Shown here one piece after another: positions 12,769-24,760 of a stretch of DNA of 64,000 nt (positions are counted from its first letter, which is position 1; the number at the start of each line of letters is the position of its first letter). The DNA lies in assembly GCA_022702545.1 (NCBI GenBank), contig JAHRBC010000001.1, forward strand, positions 2,790,001 through 2,854,000, written 5' to 3'. The stretch is from Phycomyces nitens (lineage: Eukaryota; Mucoromycota; Mucoromycetes; Mucorales; Phycomycetaceae). The notes under the pieces were generated by a model that was not told where the DNA came from, made no database searches, and saw only the letters and a list, made by a program, of their open reading frames with translations. The position numbers were made by a program, and so were the translations under genes.

Positions 12769-13133
12769 ACTACCCTTGTTGTCTTTCAATAAAAAACCCA
12801 ACCAATTCTATCTACTGCAATCATTTATCCGCCCTAGTTTTATCTATTGAATAATTGGTTAAAGAGGTGCTATAAAGTGTGTGATTTAGGCAAGGTTTAT
12901 TATGTTTGCACAAGTGTAAGCTACAACGACCACTGCTACCACTGCTATTAATATTACTACTACCACTACTTGTTGCCATTACTAAAAAAGAAATAATGAC
13001 TGGTAAAAAATTAAAGTGTGTGACGTACTTGAAACTTTGATAGCTTGGCATGAACAGGGCAAATATAATTTTAAACAGAAAAATAAAGGGTGCGTTTGGA
13101 CTCTTTGAATATTTACTCTCTTTTTGAATCATA

Positions 13134-14056
13134 ATGGCGGACAACACTTCTGTACAATCTATTGCAACCAACACACTCTTGATCCCAGACATCCCAAAGA
13201 ATTTCTTTGCATGTTCGTCTGCAATGAAGCAGATTGAAGAAAAGTTCGCGGAGTTTGGTCCAGTATCCCAGTTCATCTTGATGAAGGGATTCGGACGCAT
13301 CATGGTCATCTATGAAGAAACCATGGCTGCAATCAATGCGAAACAAGCAATCGATCGAGCAATCCTTTTCTGGGAACAAGATAATGAGAATATTACAATT
13401 ATTGCAATGGGTAAAGACCTTGAACCCATTTGGAATGCCAACGGTCTCGAGATCCGGATATACTTTGGACAGGTACAAGACTATGATCCAAAGATAGACA
13501 ATGGTGGTGGTGGTCTTACATTTTATGATCTGAATAGCACAATCCTATAAATCCAGACCTTGCTTTGAGTAGATTACAAGTGCCTGATCTTGAGCGTAAT
13601 TTCTTAATATCCCCACCTGGATCACCTTTTGAGGACTGGGAACAGACACTCGAGTCACCGCCCAATAGAGCAGTCTTGGCATCCGATCTTAGCCATGCAC
13701 TTGCAGACCATAGCGATGACAATATGGAAGATCTTGAAGACTTTATCCTGGACGACTCTGATTTCTTTACAGTCCAGGAAAAGCTACCCTTGATCCAAAT
13801 AGATGAAGGAAGCTCTCAGGCACTCACACCGTCAACTCCTAATTCAGCAGGCTCTCGTCGTTCAAATGGCCAGAAATTAATGGTTGTCTTGAGTGAGGAT
13901 CCAGAAGGAACAGAGGAACTTCCTAGAATCACAATCCAGGACTGGGATGGAGACGAGAGTTCTTTTAAATCTGGATTGTTTGCTGGTGTGCCAAAGACAC
14001 AGATGCCAAAGTTAAAGGTAGAGCCTACCGCACGACCCCCTCTTCAGACACGATAG
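13134..14056 (+). CDS. RCN1: Calcipressin / regulator of calcineurin (RCAN, yeast Rcn1)
   Basis: Two exons, 13134-13472 and 13538-14056; 285 aa. The N-terminal half is an RRM-like fold (IEEKFAEFGPVSQFILMKGF, then GRIMVIYEE; LEIRIYFGQ). The diagnostic motif follows across the intron: NFLISPPGSPFEDWE, the calcineurin-docking and phospho-regulated SPPxSP element of the family. The tail is acidic (DDNMEDLEDFILDDSDFF) and ends with a basic segment PKLKVEPTARPP. I placed the acceptor at 13536-13537 because that frame reads HNPINPD, then LQVPDLERNF, matching fungal calcipressins; read-through stops at 13550. The protein binds and modulates the Ca2+/calmodulin phosphatase calcineurin. It lies 365 bp downstream of the uL2 gene. 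Confidence 0.93.
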
Positions 14057-14409
14057 TCTATAACAATAAGGTCCCCCTCCAGAGTAAACACTTAAAGGCT
14101 CTAGAATTCATATTGTAAGCACATATTGCTTGTTTTTAAATAGCTGGATATTCTTGAAGATCCAAAAAAACTTCTGTCCTGTCAATACTACTTTTATATC
14201 ACCCATTTGTCTGCATTATTGTGTAACATGAATATATAAGATGAGTGTTGATGATAAAATATTGACTTGTTTATTTGAGGAATTGTTATTAAAGCTCAAA
14301 TAAATCATATAATTTCAATAATTAATTAAATAAATAAATAAAACGCCTGTTGGGTTCATATGTCCTAGTAAATAGCCCTAAGCTCTGCTTTGGGTAATTG
14401 GTCGACTCT
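14057..14409. other. Short convergent intergenic region
   Basis: AT-rich spacer between the 3' ends of the calcipressin and RNase T2 genes. No feature was recognised. Confidence 0.55.
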
Positions 14410-15401
14410 TTAGTACTTCTTGGGGTAGTAGACGCTACCAGAGCAGCTGGAAGCAATGGAGTCGGTAAGGACATAGTCACTGGTTCCTTTAACATAGAAG
14501 TACAACCAGATCTCACTGAGGTTTCCGCTGGAGCAAGTGATCTTGGCTGACACACCGAGAGCCTTCTCGATGGCAGAGGACATGGCAGCAACAGTGTAAG
14601 TACCACCGGGAGTAATGCCTGCATTGGAGAAGATCTTGTAGAGATCATACTCCTTGCGGAGACTCAAGACCTTGTTGAAGTATCCGTACATATCATCGTA
14701 CTTGGTGTAGTCATTTCCAAAGCAGGCAGGAGCCAAGGTAGTGACACAGGTACCTATGGGATTCTGTAAGTACATTGTTCAAATATTTAGTTTTTCTTTG
14801 TTGCTTACCGTGCTTGCCCCATTCGTGAGTCCAGAAGACGTTATTGTCATCTAATCATGACATTTAGTAAATCGTTTCTTATTGAATAGAGCCAAAACAG
14901 CTTTACATACCATTGTATGATGGCCAGTAAGTGTTCATGCTGCTATAAAGAGTGGGGTTTCCAGACTCGAGAATAGTGCCAACATTGGAGTAGGTGCGGG
15001 AAGAGTCACATCCAGAGCTTCCGGTTTGGCCACCAGAGCAAGTATCAGGCCACAAACCGTGCAAAGTGAAAGCATCCGAAGGACCGTATTTTTTAACCCA
15101 CTGCAAGAGAGAGAGAGTTTAGTGTGTGACATTTCAAAGAGCTTGCTTCAAAGCTATTTACCTGCTGGACAAGCAAGACAAGACCGTACTTTGGCGAACA
15201 GCAGGTGTCAACATTAGTGGTGCTGCATGACAAGGTGTTGACTACAAAACATCAATGGCGTATAAGCATACTCGCTTTGTAGACCAAAGGCTCATTGTTG
15301 ATAATCTTACTAGGGCAGGAATCTCTGGCATTCAGGACAGGGCCTGCAGAGACAAGGGAGGCAGCAGCAAAGAGAAGGCTGAAAGAGAAGACGGATTTCA
15401 T
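14410..15401 (-). CDS. Secreted ribonuclease T2 (RNase Rh-like)
   Basis: Five exons on the minus strand: 15311-15401, 15162-15241, 14911-15100, 14809-14850, 14410-14753; 248 aa. The start is followed by a clear signal peptide ([19 protein letters not shown]). Both catalytic segments are present: [13 protein letters not shown] and [15 protein letters not shown], giving the three expected histidines and the acid/lysine pair. There are several cysteines for disulphides (SCP, then DTCC). Mature length and motifs match fungal RNase T2 such as RNase Rh. It cleaves single-stranded RNA through a 2',3'-cyclic phosphate, outside the cell or in the vacuole. Exon 4 is only 42 nt and encodes CAS II. Confidence 0.96.
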
Positions 15402-15456
15402 GATGTAGTAGAGACTTGTGGATGAGAATGAGTATTTCTTCGATAAAATGCACTTG

Positions 15457-15467
15457 GTTTATATAGT
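15457..15467 (-). promoter_or_regulatory. Candidate TATA box of the RNase T2 gene
   Basis: Read on the minus strand the sequence is ACTATATAAACC, about 55-65 bp upstream of the RNase T2 start codon. That is a normal TATA-to-ATG distance for a regulated secreted enzyme. It is a sequence match only. Confidence 0.45.
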
Positions 15468-16147
15468 TATTCGACAGGTTACATTTTGTTTTCCTAGCCA
15501 CCAATTGAAGCAGACAAGAGGTCATGTTTCTCTGCAAGGTTTATCTCTCTTTTTTTTGCCCTTGTTACCTCGACTCTTATCTTTTCTTGAGTAGCATAGA
15601 CATCAATTATGATTATTAACATTATATTTCCAATGAATCCATTACAAAGACTGTAAAGATTCCAAATTTTAAATAAATTATAGTATAATGATCCTTGTTG
15701 TCTTTAATATGTCAAGTCTGCGTATTATTCTCATAACTGCATTCAGTCATTATCCAATTAGACATCCGGAAACTGCACATTGTCAAAATAGACGTCGAAC
15801 TTCTCTGTACCAGCCTTCCAGACATTTTTTTCGAGCTAATTGTGCTAGGAAATAATGTTCAAAAAAGGAATGTGCGTGTCTTTTTAATCACATTAAGATT
15901 ATACACTGTATTTTACGGCCCTTGATCTCACACACAAGGAAGCACACGTGTATAATTGGTAAAGAGTTTTGATCCTCATCCTGAATCAATTACGATAGCT
16001 AATCTATCCACACCGTTACGCAAGGAGTGAAAGGTTGAAAACAAGGTCTTACAGGTTATATGTTGTTGTTTTTAAATAGAATGGTAAGCAGACGAATATT
16101 TGGAATACTAGAAAATAAAGGTATTGAAAAGTTGTGTCTTGAATCAA

Positions 16148-16170
16148 ATGTTATGTTATGTTATGTTATG
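16148..16170. repeat. (ATGTT)n microsatellite
   Basis: Four and a half tandem copies of the pentamer ATGTT. There is no adjacent gene. Confidence 0.85.
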
Positions 16171-19110
16171 TGGTCTATTATAAAGTTGGTTTATAAAGAT
16201 AATGTCTTGATGGTCAAAGAAGAGTATGCTGCTTATAACGCAGACATACTATGTTACACTGCATTTTGAATATACGATCGTTCTGTTGCCATGTAATACA
16301 GCAGGACTAAATCTACTTTTTATAGAGGGGTATGAAGGTTTATGTGCTCCTGTTGAATTGTTTGTATGAGAGAAAAAGGTAGTGCCTTGACATTAAAAAA
16401 AAAAGAAAGAGTCATGCTCCATAAAGCAGATTAGATATTGGAAGGTATGGCTGTAAAGACACAGGTACACCCCGACAAATTCGACATAATTGGGTGTTTC
16501 TTCCTAATTTTGACAAAGATAAGCACATATATTCACATAAACCGATCGTTGACTTACAAGGAAGAGTTTGTGCACGGTTAAAATTAATTGGTTGGCGTAT
16601 CGTACCGTGTTGAATTCAAAGCTAGTCTATCACTCTAAATTCTCACAAATCTCTGCTTGTACCAGATACCATAAACCCCTTTATCCGTTTCCCGGTAAAA
16701 TGATTGTTACCAGGCGTTTAAAGAATATTAATCTTGACTCAAATAGATTTGCCTTTTTTGCATACATTTTTTTTTATGTTTAATTAAAACACACATCCTT
16801 CATATGCACAATAATTGATATGCCCATGTCACTATTATTATTTTATTTTATTTTACTTTGAATTATCACAAATGCTGCTATTCTTGATAATTCAATGTAG
16901 TTTAAGTAATATTGGTATAATGGTAGCTAAACTAAAACAGGCATACTATATAGTCCAAGTTTGTTTGGTCTTTATATGTATTGGTGTATTAACATATTGC
17001 AATTAAATTATTTTAATAGACCCTGATAACCATTTGACTTGGGGTTTGTTGTGAAACAATAAGATATACACGGATCCTTAATCCAAGCATCGCAATTAGT
17101 ATGCTGGCTCAATTATTTGAAAGAGTATTCTGAAATCAGTGTCCAAGATGTCTATCAAAAGGGCTACATACTATTGATAATTCAGTAACAAGAAAACACT
17201 ACGGAATCTTTTCTATTTGGGGCAACTCGATCCTCAAAATGTGTGATATATCTCTATTTTGAAACTACAATTTAATTGTGCTGAATATACGGTTTCAAGT
17301 GATCAAATCTATATTTGTTTGAAAATATACTAGATACAATTATAATACATTGACCCTTGTATGTAAGAGAATCTCGGATACAAAGATACATCGAGGTAAC
17401 AATGAGAGCACATAATGGTACCTGTGAGTTTCCAAAAATTTGACCTCCAAGTGACAAGCCTAGAAAATCGAAATTTGAATCAAGCCACTTTGTATGGTAT
17501 GTGATACAAGCTGTTTCTATTTGTCCGCGCCAACAGCAAAAAAAAAACCTTTATTCTTTAATGCTTGACATTTATTAACCAATCTACAAACAAGCTGGCT
17601 ATACTAAAGGTCAGGAATACAAGGCTGTTGAACCAAGTTTGGTCAATACCATCACATATCACCCCTCAGAGTGACTAATGGAAATTTTTAGCTTACATGA
17701 AAGATTGTGCTCAAGAATATTAAGACTGGTTACAGATTAATAGTATGCCTTATCATTTGATAGAGAACATAGAGATCTTTGGATTTTGTACGATAAGGTT
17801 TAATATACACTTTAGTTGATTTCAATATTTTAACAGGGTAGGATACGTTTTTGATGAGAGTATATGTACGAAATTACAAGGTAAATAAAACATCTACCCA
17901 TACATTTATACATTCACACGTACGATATGTAGAGATTACATGTGAGCTTACACCTGATTTCATGTAAAAAAAATAGTTTTGCATTTAACAGGATAACAGA
18001 TCATAATCGACAACTATATCCTCAATTGATCCATCAAAGGTCTTCTTTTTTGGAATATCGGATGCAGGAATATGATAAGACATGTCCAAAGAATATGTGG
18101 CTAATCAATTGATATGATACAGATCGTAATATTGGAAATAATAGTACATTAAAGCGATTTCAAAAACTGATATTAGATTATTACCTATTGAAAACAATAT
18201 GTCATACACTTGATGATAAATGGCTTGCTAAGGCTGCTTATTATCTTGTGATGTATTATAAATGCACTGTCTTGATTAAAATAATTTTTACAAAGACATA
18301 CATTTGTAGGATATTGGGATCATGTATTCATCATTATCATTCAATACAACTCGATCCCAAAGTTGTTTTATTGATATTTGTCAATATATTTTAATGTGGT
18401 GCTGATACAGCTTTATAAAAGACTAACCACATAGTAAAATTTAAGTATATGGCTATAAGAAATAAAACAGTTTAAACAATACGTTTGAACCAGATTGTTC
18501 TATACATTTAATCACATTTCATATTTCCTGTTGTCTTTGAACTAGCAACATTATGTTTTTCGAATATATCTATCAAAGATAAAGCTTCTAAAATATATAT
18601 ATATGCAATACCCAACTGCTAAAAAAAATACGTTTAAATTATCAAGAAATAATGGAGATGGAGATTATGGGATTTACCCACTTGCTAACTCCTTACCTGA
18701 TATGCCTTTCAACCCTCAATTCACTCTCTACATTCTACTAATAAAACACACACATATATATATCTGTAAAGTATATAATCTCAAACCGTCAATAGATTGA
18801 CTGAATCAATCTATTATTTTCAAGAGCATGTTTTACCTATAAAAATATCCCAAGAAACTTTAGTCATATATTCAGCAAACAAGCAACGTTATAGGTCTAC
18901 CTTACAAAAATTAAGTTTTTGCAAGTAACGTGACTTGGCCGCTTATAAAATCTGCACAACTAACTTTTAACCAATAAAAAAGGATTTATGTTAAAGAACG
19001 CAACTGATTGGATACCTGACCATCTGAATTTCTATATTTGTTTTGCATGTTCTTTATTTTTGACGCGAAAAGAATGAGTATATTATATTAGCGTACCGTC
19101 TACTACTGCA

Positions 19111-20967
19111 ATGAATTCTTGCCAATATGAATCTACTGCTCATTTGAAAACATCTCACCGTGAATATCCTCTCAATCAGTCAACTCATCAAAACCAAGAT
19201 TATCGTTATTGGCCAAGTTGTGGATCTCATCATCACACGCGTTCAACACATTACAATTGCCCCAACAATAGCAACAACACTTTAGCCAATCGTCATCTTA
19301 ATCAAGAAAGAATAGAAATCAGTATTCCTGCCGCTGCAGACATTATACAACAATCTAAAAAACCTATTTCTGCCAATTGTCCAAGATGTCGATCAAGCAC
19401 TCATTGCCGCGCAACAAATCCGGAATGTCCTTTTAATACAAGAAGAAACACAACCAATCAACCTACTACAACAGTTTCTCTTTATAAGATTGCTCGCACT
19501 ATTCCTTTTGTTCCTGAAAATATTGTTGGTGAAAATATTTGTCAAACTGATGGTCCACTGTATCATCAGCATATATTTCCACGTATGGAAAGCAGACGCC
19601 CCTTTTGCAATGCGCACATGTGGATAGATGAGCGTCTTAAATCTAGCAGTATCCAAAACCCAAGATTTGGATTATGCTGCTCAAATGGAAAAATTACACT
19701 TGCACTTCCCATTGCACCCCCACAAGAGCTTTTGGATATTGTTACAAATCACGATCGTTCAAACCAGAAAGCTGAAAACTTTCACAAAAATATCAGGGCA
19801 TTCAATAATGCATTTGCATTTGTCTCGATTAAGGCCAACGTTGATGAGAACCTTGCAAATGGAAGGGATGGTGTTTTTACGTTTCGCGTAAATGGTACAA
19901 TGTACCATAATGTTGGCTCTCTTCAATCCCAAGATCTAACAACTGCTGGATTCTCACAAATCTATTTTTGTGACACGAATGAACAATTAGCAAGAAGAGC
20001 AACTCTGTTTTCTGGACTGGATAGCACTACAATTGAGATGATCCAAAATGTACTCAATATACATAACCTATATGCCAGAACCCTTATATCAGTAGCTGAG
20101 CAGTATCGTGAACATCCTTTTGGCACACTTCAAGTTATTATTCGGGCAGCCAGAGATATTGGACGCCGTTACGATATCCAAAGTTCACCTGAAGTTGCAG
20201 CAATGGTCATTGAGGAAAGTGTAGATGGGAATGTGTTGCCTCATGATGTAGTCATCAATGATCGTATCACTGGATTACGATCCGTTAGCTCGATGAATCC
20301 AGCGTATGTCCCACTCCATTATGTTCTCATGTTCCCTTTTGGCGATGATGGATGGCACATGAATCTTGCATGCACTCCACCAAATCCTGCAATTCATGGC
20401 AGCAGACAATCCGTCCGAGTTTCAATCCTTGTCCACTGCTGTTTCCTCTTAATGGTTCGTGATGGAACGTATCTTCACCACTATGGAAGATTATTTCAGT
20501 AGTACTTGGTGGACAACTATGTACGGATTGAGATAAGTCGGCTTCTGTATCTCAGACTCAACCAAAATGTTCTGAGAGTAGAATTGTATAAAGGCATATC
20601 GGACAATGCCGATGATCCTCGCCAGGTTGGAAGAGCAGTAATCCTTCCATCTTCGTTAACTGGAGGGCCAAGATATATGAAGCAAATGCTGCAAGATGGA
20701 TTGGTACTTATAAGGACCCGTGGAGTACCAACTCTCTTCATCACGTTTACCTGTAGCCCACAGTGGCCAGAAATTGTCAGAGAGCTTCATGGACAAAAGG
20801 CCCAAGATCGTCCAGAACTTTGTGTCCGTGTGTTCAATATGAAAATAAAAGAATTTATCAAGCATATTACGAATAGCAAATGTTTTGGTGTAGTCTCATC
20901 ATATATAGTGACCATTGAGTTTCAGAAGAGAGGTTTGCCCCCATACGAATATGCTCTTCATTCTTGA
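19111..20967 (+). pseudogene. Helitron Rep (Helitron_like_N) domain, disrupted
   Basis: The first open frame (19111-20502, 463 codons) ends in a stop. The reading continues after it in the same frame from 20506 to 20967, so a single nonsense codon (TAG at 20500-20502) splits the domain. The N-terminal part carries two similar Cys/His knuckles, one of them CPRCRSSTHCRATNPECP. The second part contains the Rep core and ends just past QKRGLP, where intact elements have the HUH metal-binding histidines. Here the frame reads PPYEYALHS and stops, consistent with a 1-nt indel exactly at that motif. Rep nicking activity is therefore not expected. Confidence 0.8.
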
Positions 20968-22276
20968 AAAAGATGAGCTGCCACAGACCACATAAGAGTT
21001 TGATGATTTTGTTTTTGTCGAGTTACCAAACTCCCGTGAAAATCCACAGTTGTCAGCTCAATGATTCATGATTCATGATTAATGTGAAAGATCATGCCAA
21101 AATGCAATATGGATGAAAGATGGTCAAGCACAAAAGGCTATCCAAAACCTTTTGTAAAGGAGACTACCATGCCTTTCACCATGGAATCTTTGTTGGCACC
21201 AACCAGCATGTAGTGTCCTACAACCCCCATATCTCTCTCACAAGTATACAGTGGATATTAATGTCGAGATATGTTCAACTACTCGCGTTATAAAATACCT
21301 TTGCAAGTAAATCACCAAAGGATCTGACCGAGCTCAACTGAAGATTAGAGATGAAAATGCATCGATCATTCCAAATGAGCGAATCCTACCTTTGGCAATT
21401 GATGAAATGGCAGAGTATCAGAATACAAGGTATATTGGTCCATGTGAAGCAACATACCGCATCTTCTCTATACAAATTCATATTCACTTTCTCATGGTAT
21501 AAAGGTTGAACATTCACTTTCCTAGCAAACAATTGGTCAACTTCCGTGAATACATGAGTGCTGAACAGCTTCAGTTGCCAAGAGACACAGTTTTGCAGGG
21601 AACACTGTTGTTGGCTTTCTTTGAATTTTGTCTACAAGACCAAAATGCCTGCCAATATGCATATCCCGAAATCCCAAAACACTACACATGTAGTCCTGAT
21701 ACCAAAACATGGAGGCAAAGATCACGACCACCATTCAAGGATGTAGTGGCATGGATATATACAGCAAGCCCAGCTAATATGGAATTGTTTTTTGTCCAAG
21801 ACTTCTCTTACTCAAAATTCCTGTACCAAATAGCTTTGAGTATATCAAAAGAGCGAACGATGTTCAATGTAAGACATTTAAAGATGCTGATCTTGCAAAT
21901 GACAATGAACGGAACTTATGCCTCTCTGAAGCTGGCCACATGGCTTCTTCTGCTGTCACAATAAGAGCTCTACTCTCTGGGAAAAACATAAAGATAGAAT
22001 GTCTGACGATCACTTCTTTGGAATCCGCCGTTCTTTTCCAAATGTTGAAGATACAATCAGTGAAGAACAAGAGCAGGATGTTTTCAAGAGAGCTCTTGAT
22101 GATATCCAGACACAATTACAAGTAACAGGGAATAATCTGTCTGAAGCCAAGATCAGACATTGTGTCATGTTGGGATTTACCTTGGTCAGCCAGTCTTCCA
22201 TGGATAGCTATATGTTGCTTTACAAGAGCTACGAATCCAACAACAAATGTTCATGTTGCGATCACGGACATTTCTG
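20968..22276 (+). pseudogene. Helitron middle region, fragmented
   Basis: Fragments between 20968 and 21505 resemble the KDELP, CMKDG, PYNP and KYL blocks that follow the HUH motif in Helitrons but change frame several times. 21506-21964 is open for 152 codons and includes PSKQLVNFREYMSAEQLQL and YAYPEIPKHYT. 21999-22276 gives a further fragment (FKRALDDIQTQLQ). The helicase motifs are missing. Confidence 0.65.
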
Positions 22277-23032
22277 AGCATACTCCAAACATTGTATACA
22301 AAGAAGCACTGATCAATTGACTATTATATATATATATATCCATTTAAATAAATCTTTATAAATGAGGTATATTGGTCTATTAGTATCTTCAAGGGAAATA
22401 ATAATATTGTCAGATAAAATATCCCACCTTTTATAATAATACAAGTATATACTAATCACTATATAAATGAGAATAATCATTGTATTCCGTGAATTCTGTT
22501 TTCGTCTTTAGGAGAAAAACATGAATCTTGACTCATCCTAAATGACATGAACCCATCTCTAATTAGCTTTATTGGAGTAATTACCAAATGCTAATTACCT
22601 TTTTCCCGTGTACTTTTAATAACTGTGATTTTTATACAGCTAAACAAAAATGCATGACGATTCTACGAGTAGTTATTTGAATTGTAGATTTGGAGATCGA
22701 ATGACCAATTGTGTTTGACACAAAGGCTGGAATACCAAGTGTTATACGACTATTCTTCGTTCCATTGATTAAATGGTGTCTCAATCACTGCTATTATTGG
22801 TAAGAGTTTGTACTCATTTATTTAAACATGTCTTTACCATCACCGAATATTAGCCAAATAACCACATTTATATATAGTAGATTATATATATATATATATA
22901 TATTGCAGCCTATCTGGTCTATAAGAAACATTTATGTCTCTATTTTACAAATTTATTAAAGGCAATAGAAAGGTTATAGCCATCAGTATATAATACATAT
23001 CAATCATCTATTATATACACCTATTTTTTTCT
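22277..23032. other. Intergenic AT-rich spacer
   Basis: Contains TA dinucleotide runs at about 22322-22340 and 22885-22903. No coding signal was seen. Confidence 0.55.
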
Positions 23033-24203
23033 TTAGATCTTGGAGTTGCTTTGAAGAGCACCGCCGTCAACGACAATAACACTTCCGCAGGTATACTGGC
23101 CGGCTCTTGATGCAAGATAGATACAGGTGCCTAATTATTCCATGTAAGCTTCTTCTTCTTCTTCTTTTACCCCGTCCACTTTAATTTACCTGCAACATCT
23201 TCGGGTGTACCAACACGACCAACAGGGACCTTTGCAACGATTTCATCACCAAATTCTCTAAGAGTAGCAGCCATCATCTTGGAAGGGAATGATCCAGGAG
23301 CAACAGCATTTACAAGGATATGTTCTTTTCCCAAGGTACTTGCCAAATGACGAGTCAAATGGTGGACAGCGGCCTTGGATGAAGAGTATGCATATGTCTC
23401 CATGCCAGGAACCTTATGAATATATAAATGTCAAAGTTTAATAAAAAATGCTTCTTTTCCTTAATCATATACTTACACTTTCACCATTGATAGAACCAAT
23501 ATTGATCACACTTGATGGGCTATCGGCCGAGGCATTTGCTCTCAAGAGAGGAAGGCATCTACAACAAAGAAAATATATATATATATATATATATACAATT
23601 TATCGTATTAGCCTTGGGTATTTCCTCTCTGGATTCTAGACATACGCCTGAGTCAAGGTGAAGATACGTGTAACATTGAGATTCATGATCTTTTGGAAAG
23701 CTGAATCAGGGTAGGTATCAATTGGAGCACCCCAGGTAGCACCAGCATTGTTGACGAGGACATCAAGATCTGGAACAAATCAAGATAATAAGCAACCAAA
23801 AGTATAATTATGTACTGTTCTATAGATATTTACGAGTTTCACGTTTGGTCAGTTCAGCAACAAGGCCCTGGAGATCATCAAGATTCTGAAGATCACCGGG
23901 CAATGAGATGCATTCACCAGGACCAAGGGCAGTCAATTTGGCCGCAACCTGGATAATATTGATGAGCTTTTGCTTATTATCGTCGAGGGCTTACTTCATC
24001 ACAAGCTTTAGAAGAACGGCTGCTAATGTAGACACGAGCACCACCCTGAACGAATCCCTTTGAATGGTACAAGAGAATGTTAGAATGACTACATTGATGG
24101 CATTCCCATAACTTACAGTGGCGATCATCTCTCCAATACCTCGGGATCCACCTGTAACAAGGACAACCTTGTCTTTTACGCTGAAAAGAGATTCAATGTT
24201 CAT
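23033..24203 (-). CDS. Short-chain dehydrogenase/reductase (SDR, classical)
   Basis: Seven exons on the minus strand: 24117-24203, 23995-24057, 23834-23948, 23646-23769, 23477-23558, 23190-23412, 23033-23130; 263 aa. The cofactor-binding TGGSRGIG lies at ~17-24, NNAG in the middle, the catalytic Ser in INIGSING, and YAYSSSK supplies the Tyr-x-x-x-Lys pair. VNAVAPGSFPSKM and the C-terminal GSVIVVDGGA complete the classical SDR set, so it should be an active NAD(P)-dependent oxidoreductase. The fold resembles 3-oxoacyl-ACP-reductase-like and gluconate-dehydrogenase-like SDRs; the substrate cannot be told from sequence. It has no N-terminal targeting signal. Confidence 0.92.
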
Positions 24204-24760
24204 GATACGGTATAGAATATATATATATATATATATATAAAGGTACTAAAGTGTGGAGAATAACTATTTGAGCAATTCCATCCTTTTAAACTCTGCAATT
24301 CCCAGCAAACTGCTGTGTAGAATTTGAGATGACTAATGACCTTTGTATGTGAGTTTTCCAAAATTCTGACATATAAATATATCTACTATTCTCAGTACCC
24401 CTTAGGGAAGATGGTTGGGTTGGTAAATGTTGTCTTTTTAAAGGTGTTTGTTATCAGGTTAAAGGATCGAGATTTTCTGTTTTGAAATGTACAATTCCAG
24501 AAAATATCTGGTAAGTCAAGGCTGGTTATAAAAGTCTTTAGATCAAGAGGGTAGCAAACACACACACACACAAGCGTAAATAAATCAATTATTTGTGTCG
24601 ATTCTTTGCACACAAGTTCATAAAAGGCTTATTATTCTATATATTCAGCATTTTCCTTCACTTGTCTCTTTATTGTCTTTTATGTGCAAATGTACAATTA
24701 TTATTTTTTTGGTATATTTCATAGTTTCTTAATACCGTGTGCAAACACCTATATACACAT
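24204..24760. other. Spacer between SDR and TFIIH p62 genes
   Basis: AT-rich, with a TA run at about 24217-24238 just before the SDR start and an ACACAC stretch near 24560. It should contain the SDR promoter and the 3' end of the p62 gene. Confidence 0.5.

Larger units (their letters stand above)
15402..19110. other. AT-rich gene-poor region
   Basis: About 3.7 kb with no gene I can support. Open frames are all under 75 codons and look random. The DNA is AT-rich with scattered TA runs and lies directly upstream of a Helitron relic, so decayed transposon sequence is likely but not shown. Confidence 0.5.
19111..22276 (+). mobile_element. Degenerate Helitron (rolling-circle transposon) relic
   Basis: The segment collinearly matches the N-terminal and middle part of fungal Helitron replication-helicases but is split over several frames by stops and indels. 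Recognisable pieces in order: Cys/His-rich knuckles; SMNPAYVPLHYVLMFPFGDDGWH; the Rep-like region with PTLFITFTCSPQWPEI and VTIEFQKRGLP; PYNPHI/SLTSI-like text around 21220; and FFEFCLQDQNACQYAYPEIPKHY around 21620. The SF1 helicase half expected downstream is absent. Terminal TC/CTRR ends and hairpin were not located, so the limits are those of recognisable coding. The copy is not autonomous. Confidence 0.82.

Noticed and set aside
12061..12801. 246-codon antisense frame over the uL2 gene
   Set aside because: Caused by the strong codon bias of the ribosomal protein gene; Gly/Thr/Val-rich and without a domain.
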